A DNA stretch of 8,534 nt from Candidatus Adiutrix sp. GTDB lineage: Bacteria > Desulfobacterota > Desulfarculia > Adiutricales > Adiutricaceae. Under the pieces are notes generated by a model, which searched no databases, was not told the origin of the DNA, and worked only from the letters and a program-made list of their open reading frames with translations. The DNA lies in contig JAITUX010000067.1 of NCBI GenBank assembly GCA_031286085.1, forward strand, positions 1 through 8,534, read 5' to 3'. A program made the position numbers and the translations under genes. Below are positions 1 to 6,020 of the stretch, in pieces (positions within the stretch are counted from its first letter, which is position 1; every line of letters starts with the position of its first letter).

Positions 1-1
1 A

Positions 2-307
2 GACGGCGGCCGGTTTAATCTTCATAACATCTATCTGCAGTTCGCCGCCGAAACAGGAATATTGGGCCTTTTGGCCTTGCTGGGGCTGTTCGTGCCGGGA
101 CTGCGGCTGGCCTTGAAGCGTTTCCATGACCCGGACCCCGAAATACGGATGTGGTCGCGTATGGCCATCGCCCTGCTGCTGGCCTTGGCCATCCACGCGG
201 CGACCGAAAATATCATTGGCCTCCGTTTGGCGCCTTACTTCTACGGCCTCTTGACCGCCTGGGCCTGGACGCGGCTGTCGCCAATGGCCGGAGCCAAACA
301 AGTTTAA
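2..307 (+). CDS. O-antigen ligase/polymerase-like membrane protein, C-terminal fragment
   Basis: This reading frame is open from the left edge and ends at TAA 305-307, so only the last 101 residues are visible. It begins DGGRFNLHNIYLQFAAETG and runs into a hydrophobic segment (ILGLLALLGLFVPGL). The His-Asn pair followed by a 'YLQ..AETG' stretch and a membrane helix is the signature of the Wzy_C/O-antigen ligase family (WaaL, Wzy and related exopolysaccharide polymerases), where it closes the large periplasmic loop. A second hydrophobic stretch (MAIALLLALAIHAATENIIGL) and a short tail follow. Family members join or polymerise glycan repeat units on undecaprenyl carriers at the periplasmic face of the inner membrane. 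Whether this one is a ligase or a polymerase cannot be told from the end alone. It converges on the minus-strand operon, with a hairpin terminator in the 38-bp gap. Confidence 0.8.
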   Translation, partial: DGGRFNLHNIYLQFAAETGILGLLALLGLFVPGLRLALKRFHDPDPEIRMWSRMAIALLLALAIHAATENIIGLRLAPYFYGLLTAWAWTRLSPMAGAKQV

Positions 308-328
308 AGTCCGGCTCCGCCGGCTTTT
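306..328. terminator. Short GC hairpin terminator between convergent genes
   Basis: A 5-bp stem CCGGC (311-315) / GCCGG (319-323) with loop TCC is followed on the plus strand by CTTTT (324-328). It is preceded by AAAG, which can lengthen the pairing with one mismatch. The hairpin begins within a few bases of the TAA of the plus-strand gene and lies about 18 bp beyond the TAG of the last minus-strand gene, so it could end transcription from both sides. The U-tract is clearer on the plus strand; on the minus strand it is only ACTTT. The assignment rests on sequence and position only, and the stem is short. Confidence 0.6.
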
Positions 329-345
329 AATCGCGCAAGGCTCTA

Positions 346-2016
346 CTAGACATAAAGGACGCGGCGGTCCAGGCGGAATTCCGGCCAGGAGCGGCCGCCT
401 TGCCCGTGGGCCAGAAGGGTTTCCAGGAGGCGGCGGCTGTAGCCGATGAAGCGGGCGGCGATGGGGCGGCGGGCCTCGAAACGGGCCGAAGTCAGGTAGG
501 ACCGGGCCAGGCCGAAAGACAGGCGGGCCTCGATGGTCTGGTCCTGGGTCTCCGCCGCGAAGGCCAGGGCGAAATCCCAGACCAGCCCGGCCGCCCGGGC
601 CAGGCGCGCCCGGGCCGCGGCCCCGGTCTTGGGCAGGCGGAGCAGGGAGAGGATCATGACCGAAACGTCCTGGGCGTAGTCCGAGGTCCGGCTGCGGTAG
701 AGGTCCAGGAAGCGGAAAGCCCCCCCCGCCTCGCGCATGATGTTGGAGAGGTTGAAGTCGCCGTGGATGCGCACGGTGAAGGGCGCCGCTAGGTCCTGCT
801 CCAGGACGGCGGCCTCGCGCAAAAGCTCCCGCAGGGACATTATTTCCACCCCGCCCCATAAGCCCTTGAAATTCAACAGGTCGGGGAAGAGGGCCCGCGC
901 CGTCCCCAGGCGTTTTTCCGCCTGCCGGGCAAAGGCGGCCCGGGCCGGCGTCTCCTGCCGCGTGGTCCGCCACAGCCCGGCCAGAAGTTCCAGGGCCCCG
1001 GCCAGGGCCGCCTCGGCCTCGCGCAAGGCGCCGGGATCAAGGAAAAGGTCCCTGAGCGACCGGCCGTTCACGTATTCCAGGATCAGGGCCGCCTCCCTTC
1101 CAGCCCCGGCCGGGACAAAGGCCCGGACGGCCGGGGTCAGGCCCGGCTTCAAGGCGGACCAGGTCTTGAGATTGTCCCTCTCCCTTTCCATCTTGCCGGC
1201 CGGCCCGCATTTGAAGACCACCTTCCCGGCCCCCCCGCCCCCGGCCCCCACCACGCCCACCCGGCAGCCCGAACGGCCCGACCAGATGGATTGAAAGGCC
1301 ATGTTCTTCCGGGCCGGGTCCAGCCCGGCGGTCTTAAGGCCGTCCGTCAGGGCCTGGTAATGGGCGTATTTAAGTCTTTCCCCGAAAAAAATATAGATCA
1401 GTTCCTCGCCGATCTCCAGGATCAGGTCGCCGATGCGCTCCAGGTAGTGGACGATCATGAGGGTGGTGACCAGGTCCCCCGGGTTGGACCGGCCGGCCCC
1501 CAGTTCCTCGCTCAGGCGCCGGAAGCGGTCGGCGTAATGGGCGTCGAGGCGCTCTTCCACCTGGCACAGGCGGATGACCTGCTTCTCCCGGCGCTGCTCC
1601 AGGGCCGGGCGGATCAGGGCCAGGCCCAGGTCTATCTCGTCGAAGAACTCGTCCAGGGCGTAGTCATTGAGAAAGCCGGCCCGGCTGAGGTGGAGGGCCT
1701 GGCGAAAGACGCTGTGGGCCAGAAGGGTCAGGCGGTTCAAAAGGATGCTCAGGGAAGCCAGGCCGTGGGAGTGGCGGCGGGCGGCCTCGCGTAGGGTTTC
1801 GCGGGCCCCCAGGCTGAAGCTGTGGTTGCGGAGCACCAGGGACAGGGTGGCGATGTAGGCGGCCTTGAAGCGCAGGTCATCGGCCGTTTCGGGCCCGGGG
1901 TCGGCCAGGGCGGCCCGGACCTGGTCCAGGAACTGGCTTACTTCGGCCAGAAGGAGGCGCAAATCGTAGTTGGCCGCCTGGGGGGCCGGGTCGCGCCGGA
2001 GGGCCCGGCGGCTCAC
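346..2016 (-). CDS. PhoU-like domain fused to APH-family (aminoglycoside phosphotransferase-like) kinase
   Basis: This is a 556-residue two-domain protein. Residues ~20-225 are all-helical and PhoU-like: the stretch VHYLERIGDLILEIGEEL (190-207) matches the second PhoU repeat and carries an ExxxD (E193, D197) of the type that binds metal in PhoU. Residues ~235-535 are a phosphotransferase domain. It has a glycine-rich loop (257-264), a probable ATP-anchoring lysine in VVFKC (K269), a hinge-like ILEYVNGRSL (312-321), the catalytic loop HGDFNLSN (H418, D420, N425) and FLDLY (D438) in the place of the usual DFG aspartate. No membrane segment or signal peptide is seen. The start is GTG, overlapping the upstream stop as GTGA, with SD GGAGG (2025-2021) four bases before it, so translation is coupled to the amphi-Trp gene. 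The substrate is unknown. APH-fold kinases phosphorylate antibiotics but also choline, homoserine, methylthioribose and other small molecules, so antibiotic resistance should not be assumed. The PhoU half suggests phosphate or metal sensing, which is inference. It is the last gene of the operon. Confidence 0.78.
   Translation of the reverse strand: MSRRALRRDPAPQAANYDLRLLLAEVSQFLDQVRAALADPGPETADDLRFKAAYIATLSLVLRNHSFSLGARETLREAARRHSHGLASLSILLNRLTLLAHSVFRQALHLSRAGFLNDYALDEFFDEIDLGLALIRPALEQRREKQVIRLCQVEERLDAHYADRFRRLSEELGAGRSNPGDLVTTLMIVHYLERIGDLILEIGEELIYIFFGERLKYAHYQALTDGLKTAGLDPARKNMAFQSIWSGRSGCRVGVVGAGGGGAGKVVFKCGPAGKMERERDNLKTWSALKPGLTPAVRAFVPAGAGREAALILEYVNGRSLRDLFLDPGALREAEAALAGALELLAGLWRTTRQETPARAAFARQAEKRLGTARALFPDLLNFKGLWGGVEIMSLRELLREAAVLEQDLAAPFTVRIHGDFNLSNIMREAGGAFRFLDLYRSRTSDYAQDVSVMILSLLRLPKTGAAARARLARAAGLVWDFALAFAAETQDQTIEARLSFGLARSYLTSARFEARRPIAARFIGYSRRLLETLLAHGQGGRSWPEFRLDRRVLYV
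720..727 (-). repeat. Eight-G homopolymer tract in the kinase coding strand
   Basis: Eight consecutive C on the plus strand, hence eight G in the coding strand, span codons for A430-G431-G432-A433, directly after the catalytic loop (418-425). Tracts of this length are prone to slippage and to sequencing error. The frame is intact in this copy, and the downstream residues FRFLDLYRS still match the kinase fold. Confidence 0.75.
1225..1249 (-). other. Potential G-quadruplex motif within the kinase gene
   Basis: On the coding (minus) strand this stretch has four G-tracts of 5, 5, 7 and 3 G, separated by CC, C and CC. This fits the G3+N1-7 rule with unusually short loops. It encodes the glycine-rich residues 256-264 just after the PhoU/kinase junction. 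Whether it folds in DNA or mRNA is not known. A run of GGG glycine codons in a GC-rich gene would give the same pattern. Confidence 0.5.
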
Positions 2017-2273
2017 GGCTCCTCCGCCGGCGGGCCGGGATCGCTCTCCGGCTCTCCCTCGGCCCAGGACAATTCCAGGCTGACCCTGGTCCGGCCCTGC
2101 TTGCGCCTCACCTTGAGCCCCAGGTCGATGAGGCCCCGGGGCAGGATGGTGAAGCTCATGTGCCCCTCGGCCACGGTCAGGGTTCCGGCCTTCACCCCTT
2201 CGGCCAGCACCGCGAGGTAGCGGGCCAGTTCCGGCGGGTCGGCCGCGGTCTGGTATTTGAAGCTGTCGTTCAA
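2013..2273 (-). CDS. Amphi-Trp domain protein
   Basis: This small 86-residue protein is essentially one domain. It opens with FKYQTAADPPELARYLAVLA (5-24), continues EGVKAGTLTVAEGH (25-38) and ends its fold with VSLELSW (64-70), closing on the tryptophan W70 that gives the family its name. A short acidic, proline-rich tail (71-86) follows. There is no signal peptide or membrane segment, so it is probably cytoplasmic. The biochemical role is not known. The start is TTG (2273-2271), preceded by AGGGA (2285-2281) eight bases upstream; the next methionine (M39) would remove half the domain, so TTG is preferred. It starts 3 bp after the PBP1A stop, and its TGA overlaps the GTG of the PhoU-kinase gene, which implies coupled translation. 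I recall amphi-Trp proteins being associated with the GAK system (ATP-grasp, amphi-Trp, kinase); here the kinase neighbour is APH-like rather than HprK-like. Confidence 0.8.
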   Translation of the reverse strand: MNDSFKYQTAADPPELARYLAVLAEGVKAGTLTVAEGHMSFTILPRGLIDLGLKVRRKQGRTRVSLELSWAEGEPESDPGPPAEEP

Positions 2274-2276
2274 GAT

Positions 2277-4844
2277 TTAGTCCCTGATGTCCTGCAAGCC
2301 TTCCGGCAAGTCCTCCTGGAGGCTTTCGGAATCCCCGTCCGTTTCGGGTTCAAAGGTTCCGCCGTCAAAATCCCCGCGCAGGAAGTTGCCTTCCTCCGTG
2401 CCCGGGCCGAGGCCGGTTTCCGAAAATCCCCGGCCCACGGTTCCGGCCTTGTAGCAGATCCCGAACTCGCCGCCGGGCTGGACGACGGCTTCCGGGGGCA
2501 CGGTGAACTCGCGCACCGGCTTATCCTTCAAGACCTCCCGCATATAGTAGAGGAAGATGGGGGCGGCGGCCACCCCGCCCACCTCCCCCACCGCGCGGGG
2601 CCGCTGCTGGTCGGTGCCCAGCCAGACGGCCGTGACCAGTTCCGGCGTGAAGCCGATGAACCAGGCGTCGGAAAAATCGTTGGTGGTTCCGGTCTTGCCC
2701 CCCACCGGGCGGCCCAGGGGCTTGACCGCGGTCCCGGTGCCGAAGGCCACCACCCCGCGGAGCATCCAGGTCACGGCGCAGGCCGCCCCGGGGTCCACCG
2801 CCGGCGTCCGTTCAACCTCAAAGCTTTCCACCACCCGCCCGTGGCGGTCCTCTATGCGGGTGATGTAGCGGGGCGTCACCCGGGTGCCCATGTTGGGGAA
2901 GGTGGAAAAGGCCGTCACCATCTCGGGCATGTGGAGGCCGTAGGCGCCCAGGGCCACGGCCAGGCTGGCGGGCAGGGTCTCGGTTATGCCCATGGCCCGG
3001 GCGGTGGTGAAGAGCGGCTCGAAGCCCAGGCGGTCCAGGAGCTTGATGGAGATGAGGTTGCGCGAACTGGTCAGGGCCTGGAAGAGGGTCATGGGCCCCC
3101 TGAACTTGGAATCGGAGTTGACCGGCTTCCAGCGGTTCCGGTTGCCCACGTCCTCGACCACGAAGGGGGCGTCGATCATGATCGAGGCGGGGGTGAAGCC
3201 GTGCTCCATGGCCGCCGTGTAAAGTATGGGCTTGAAGGACGACCCCGGCTGGCGCTGGCTCTGGACGGCCCGGTTGAACTGGCTCTCGCCGAAGTCGCGG
3301 CCGCCCACCATGGCCAGGACGTCGCCCGTGTCGGCTTCCATGCTCATAAGGGCGGACTGGAGATCGGTGTTGGCCTCCAGGAACATGTCCAGGGGTTCCG
3401 CCCCGGCCTCCCCGGCGGCCAGGGCGGCCAGGTCCCGGACCCCGGCGGCCGGGGCCTCCGGCCGCACCCGCGCCCAGACCACGTCGCCCCGGCTGAAGCG
3501 CTGGCTGACTTTTTGCCCGGCCTTGAGGGCCCAGGACAAATCTTCCCTGGCCACCCGCCCCTCGTAGGGCCCCACGGCCAGGGCCAGGGAGCCGTTTTGG
3601 TCATCGACCCCCAGGACGGCCGCCTTGTAAAGCCGGTCCGGGGAAAGGCCGGTCTCGGGCAGGCTTTTTTCCGAAGCGGCCCTGAAGGCCTCCAGGGCCT
3701 CTTCCGTCTCCAGCTTGACTTCGGGCCCCCGGTAGCCGCGCCGGCGGGCGTATTCCCAAAGGCCCTGGGCCACGGCCCGGTCCGCGGCCCGCTGGGCGTC
3801 CAGGTTGACGGTGGTGTAAACCTTCCAGCCGTCGTTGTAGAGGCTTTCAGCCCCGACCTTCTCCTCCATCAGGCGGCGGACGTGTTCGGCGAAATAGGGG
3901 GCCTCGGACAGGTTGGGGCTGCTCCAGTCGCCCCGGATATTGAGCACTTCGGCCAGGGCGGCCTGGCGCTGCTCCTCGGTGATGAAACCGACTTCCATCA
4001 TGCGCTTGAGGCCGTGGGCCTGGCGGGCCCGGGCCTGCTCCGGGTTGGAGACCGGGTTGCGGCCGGGGGCCTGGGTGATGCCGGCCAGCATGGCCGCCTC
4101 GGCGATGGTCAGGTCGGCCGCCGACTTGTCGAAATAAGTGCGGGCGGCCGCCTCGACCCCGTAGGCCCCCCGGCCGAGATAAATCTCGTTGAGATAGAGG
4201 TAGAGAATGTAATCCTTGCTGAAATCGCCCTCCAGGCGGAAGGCCAGGATCATCTCCCTTATCTTGCGGCTCAGGGTTCTTTCCGGGGTCAGGAGGAAGG
4301 CCCGGACCACCTGCATGGTGATGCTGGAGGCGCCCTGGGTGACCCGGCCCTCCTCCAGGGTGGCCAGGGCCGCCCGGAAGATGCCCCGGAAGTTGACCCC
4401 CTTGTGCTCATAGAAGGCGGCGTCTTCCACGGCGATGAAGGCGTTGCGGACCAGGGGGGGTATCTCGTCCAGGGGCAGGACGAAGCGGCGCTGGTGATAG
4501 TATTCGCCCACCACCCGGCCGTCGTCGGCGTAAAAATAGGTGACGGTGGGCGGGCTGTAGTTCTTGAGCCCGGCCGTGGCTGGCAAATCCTGGGCAAAAT
4601 AGGCGTAGAGGCCGAAGAGGCCGGCCAGGCCGGCCACGGCCGGCCCCAGGGCCAGCCAGAACAGGCCGATGAGCACCCGGGCCAGGGGCCCCCGCCCCTG
4701 GCCGGGGCTCGCCTGGCGGCGGGGAGCCCGCATCTCGCCCGGCCGCCGCCGCCCCTGCCGGGGCCGCCCCACGTTGTCCCAGGCCGCCGGCCCCGGAATA
4801 TCCAGGGCCGGGGCCGGATCGCGCGATTTTTCAGGGCCGTTCAT
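2277..4844 (-). CDS. mrcA: Penicillin-binding protein 1A (bifunctional transglycosylase/transpeptidase)
   Basis: At 855 residues this has the class A PBP architecture and builds peptidoglycan: it polymerises lipid II and cross-links the stem peptides in the periplasm. A basic, proline-rich cytoplasmic tail (1-52) precedes one membrane anchor (~53-82). The GT51 domain carries EDAAFYEHKG (catalytic E140), GASSITMQ (171-178), RKIREMILA (193-201) and NEIYLGRGAYGVEAAA (219-234). Residues ~390-485 form the OB-like insertion that separates PBP1A from other class A PBPs. The transpeptidase domain has SSFK (S535, K538), SRN (594-596) and KTGT (717-720), so all three active-site motifs are intact. An acidic tail (~815-855) ends it. 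The start at 4844 lacks a good Shine-Dalgarno sequence. M38 (4733-4731) is an alternative that would shorten the cytoplasmic tail, but it has no better site. The gene begins 12 bp after the lipoprotein stop. Confidence 0.93.
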   Translation of the reverse strand: MNGPEKSRDPAPALDIPGPAAWDNVGRPRQGRRRPGEMRAPRRQASPGQGRGPLARVLIGLFWLALGPAVAGLAGLFGLYAYFAQDLPATAGLKNYSPPTVTYFYADDGRVVGEYYHQRRFVLPLDEIPPLVRNAFIAVEDAAFYEHKGVNFRGIFRAALATLEEGRVTQGASSITMQVVRAFLLTPERTLSRKIREMILAFRLEGDFSKDYILYLYLNEIYLGRGAYGVEAAARTYFDKSAADLTIAEAAMLAGITQAPGRNPVSNPEQARARQAHGLKRMMEVGFITEEQRQAALAEVLNIRGDWSSPNLSEAPYFAEHVRRLMEEKVGAESLYNDGWKVYTTVNLDAQRAADRAVAQGLWEYARRRGYRGPEVKLETEEALEAFRAASEKSLPETGLSPDRLYKAAVLGVDDQNGSLALAVGPYEGRVAREDLSWALKAGQKVSQRFSRGDVVWARVRPEAPAAGVRDLAALAAGEAGAEPLDMFLEANTDLQSALMSMEADTGDVLAMVGGRDFGESQFNRAVQSQRQPGSSFKPILYTAAMEHGFTPASIMIDAPFVVEDVGNRNRWKPVNSDSKFRGPMTLFQALTSSRNLISIKLLDRLGFEPLFTTARAMGITETLPASLAVALGAYGLHMPEMVTAFSTFPNMGTRVTPRYITRIEDRHGRVVESFEVERTPAVDPGAACAVTWMLRGVVAFGTGTAVKPLGRPVGGKTGTTNDFSDAWFIGFTPELVTAVWLGTDQQRPRAVGEVGGVAAAPIFLYYMREVLKDKPVREFTVPPEAVVQPGGEFGICYKAGTVGRGFSETGLGPGTEEGNFLRGDFDGGTFEPETDGDSESLQEDLPEGLQDIRD

Positions 4845-4856
4845 GGCTGCCGGCCG

Positions 4857-5459
4857 TCAATAGCTGTTGACGGCTGAAAAGTCCAGGTCGTTGACGGCCT
4901 GGGTCAGGGCTTCGCTCAAAATCCGGTCGCCGCCCATGCCGCCCAGGAGCTTCAAACGGTTGGAGATGACGTGGACGTCGGAAGTGGTCACGGCCGAGGC
5001 GTCGCGATAGATTTTGGCGGAGAGGCTCACCGTGGCCAGGAGGTCGCCTTCGGCCATATCCAGGTCAAAGGACCGGATATCGATCTCCACCGTCAGCTGG
5101 GCCGCGGGCCTCTGGGCGGTGACGATGAGATTACGGCTTGTCAGCCGGCGGCCGACCGCCTCCCGCACCGCGGCCGCGACGGGCAGGTTGGTCATGGTCA
5201 CTTCGGAGCCGTCGGGTATTCTTATCTTGAGGTCGAAACGGTCGGCCCTAAGTTCCGGGAAGAGGCCCCGGTCCTGGGCGGCCGGCCCCACCAGGCTCTG
5301 GAAGGCGCGCCGGTCGTTGACCACCAGGAAGATGACGTAGTTCTTGAAAGCGGCGCCCGGTTCAATGGTATAGACGACCCGCATGGCTTTGGAGCCCAGG
5401 CAGGCGGACAGGACCGCCAGGGCCAGGACCAGGGCAACGGCCCGGGTTCTTTTCAGCAT
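4857..5459 (-). CDS. Small lipoprotein, uncharacterised, next to PBP1A
   Basis: The N-terminus is a textbook lipoprotein signal: MLKRTR, a hydrophobic run (7-17) and the lipobox LSAC with lipidated C20. Residue +2 is Leu rather than Asp, so by the enterobacterial Lol rule it would go to the outer membrane. The mature ~180 residues alternate polar and hydrophobic positions (DLKIRIPDGSEVTMTNL at 76-92, QLTVEIDIRSFDLDMAEGDL at 121-140) and end in an amphipathic segment (SEALTQAVNDLDF, 182-194). This is the general look of small alpha/beta periplasmic lipoproteins such as YajG or LptE-like proteins. I cannot assign a family. Translation starts at ATG 5459 behind the best ribosome site in the window. 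Because it lies immediately upstream of a class A PBP it may act on that enzyme or on envelope assembly, but that is context only. Confidence 0.85.
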   Translation of the reverse strand: MLKRTRAVALVLALAVLSACLGSKAMRVVYTIEPGAAFKNYVIFLVVNDRRAFQSLVGPAAQDRGLFPELRADRFDLKIRIPDGSEVTMTNLPVAAAVREAVGRRLTSRNLIVTAQRPAAQLTVEIDIRSFDLDMAEGDLLATVSLSAKIYRDASAVTTSDVHVISNRLKLLGGMGGDRILSEALTQAVNDLDFSAVNSY

Positions 5460-5460
5460 T

Positions 5461-5470
5461 TGTCACCTCC
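5461..5470 (-). promoter_or_regulatory. Strong Shine-Dalgarno site overlapping the Nudix stop codon
   Basis: On the minus strand the sequence GGAGGTGACA runs straight into A and the ATG of the lipoprotein gene. GGAGGTGA is a near-complete anti-16S match with ideal spacing, and its TGA is also the stop codon of the Nudix gene. Ribosomes ending the Nudix gene therefore finish on the lipoprotein's ribosome site, which couples the two and fixes the lipoprotein start. Confidence 0.85.
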
Positions 5471-6020
5471 CGGCCAGACAGTGAAAGCAGTGAAACAGGA
5501 TCGACGCGGCCATGATGACGTGATCGACGGCGCCGTCCAGGACCAGGCGGCCCAGTTCCCCGGCCGGCACCAGGACCAAATCCAAATCCTCGTTCTCGTC
5601 GAATTCGGTGGGCCCGGCCAGGCGGGCGTTTTCAGCCGTGAAGACGTAGGCCGTGTTGTTCTGGATGGCCGGGTTGGGGCGAAAGGCGGCCAGCGGGCGG
5701 AAATTGTCGGCGGCGTAGCCGGTCTCCTCCCGCAACTCCCGCCGGGCGGCCTCTTCGGGGGTCTGGCCGGGCTCGACGACCCCGCCGGGCAGTTCCAGGC
5801 TTACCCGGCGCGTGCCGTGGCGGAACTGGCGGACCAGGAGGGCCCGGCGGTCCGGGGTCATGGCCAGCACCTGCACCCAGTCGGGGCATTTAAGCACGGT
5901 GAAGGGCTTGTCCCGGCCGTCCTTGGGCGAAGTGAACCAATGCCGGCGCACCTCGAAGACGGGCGTCCCGAGCGCGGTCTCCTCTTTGACCAGCGGCCAT
6001 TCGGTCACCGGCCGGGTCAT
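5463..6020 (-). CDS. Nudix hydrolase
   Basis: This 185-residue protein carries a Nudix box at residues 80-102 (GVVEPGQTPEEAARRELREE followed by TGY). The metal-binding core REL.EE.GY (R94, E95, E98, E99, G101) is intact, but the first glutamate of the consensus (GX5E) is Gln (Q86). Nudix enzymes cleave nucleoside diphosphates linked to another group (ADP-ribose, nucleotide sugars, dinucleoside polyphosphates, oxidised NTPs) and act in the cytoplasm. After the box comes FRPNPAIQNNTAYVF (113-127), a pattern I associate with generic Nudix proteins rather than with the classical ADP-ribose pyrophosphatase signature, so the substrate is left open. The ATG overlaps the tyrS stop as ATGA, pointing to translational coupling. 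The C-terminus (FHCFHCLAGR) holds two Cys and two His within ten residues, which may be incidental. Confidence 0.9.
   Translation of the reverse strand: MTRPVTEWPLVKEETALGTPVFEVRRHWFTSPKDGRDKPFTVLKCPDWVQVLAMTPDRRALLVRQFRHGTRRVSLELPGGVVEPGQTPEEAARRELREETGYAADNFRPLAAFRPNPAIQNNTAYVFTAENARLAGPTEFDENEDLDLVLVPAGELGRLVLDGAVDHVIMAASILFHCFHCLAGR

Noticed and set aside
1219..1254. Walker A-like GAGGGGAGK in the kinase gene
   Set aside because: The residue after Lys is Val rather than Ser/Thr, and the stretch sits where an APH-type kinase has its glycine-rich loop, so a separate P-loop is not supported.
346..2016. Antibiotic resistance gene (aminoglycoside phosphotransferase)
   Set aside because: Only the fold and catalytic loop resemble APH enzymes. 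The PhoU fusion, operon context and absence of any mobile element argue against a resistance determinant.
2160..4877. 905-codon open frame on the plus strand opposite PBP1A
   Set aside because: It is rich in Gly, His, Pro, Gln and Val with no recognisable domain or membrane pattern, lies exactly antisense to a gene with all class A PBP motifs, and is explained by strong G/C third-position bias removing stops.
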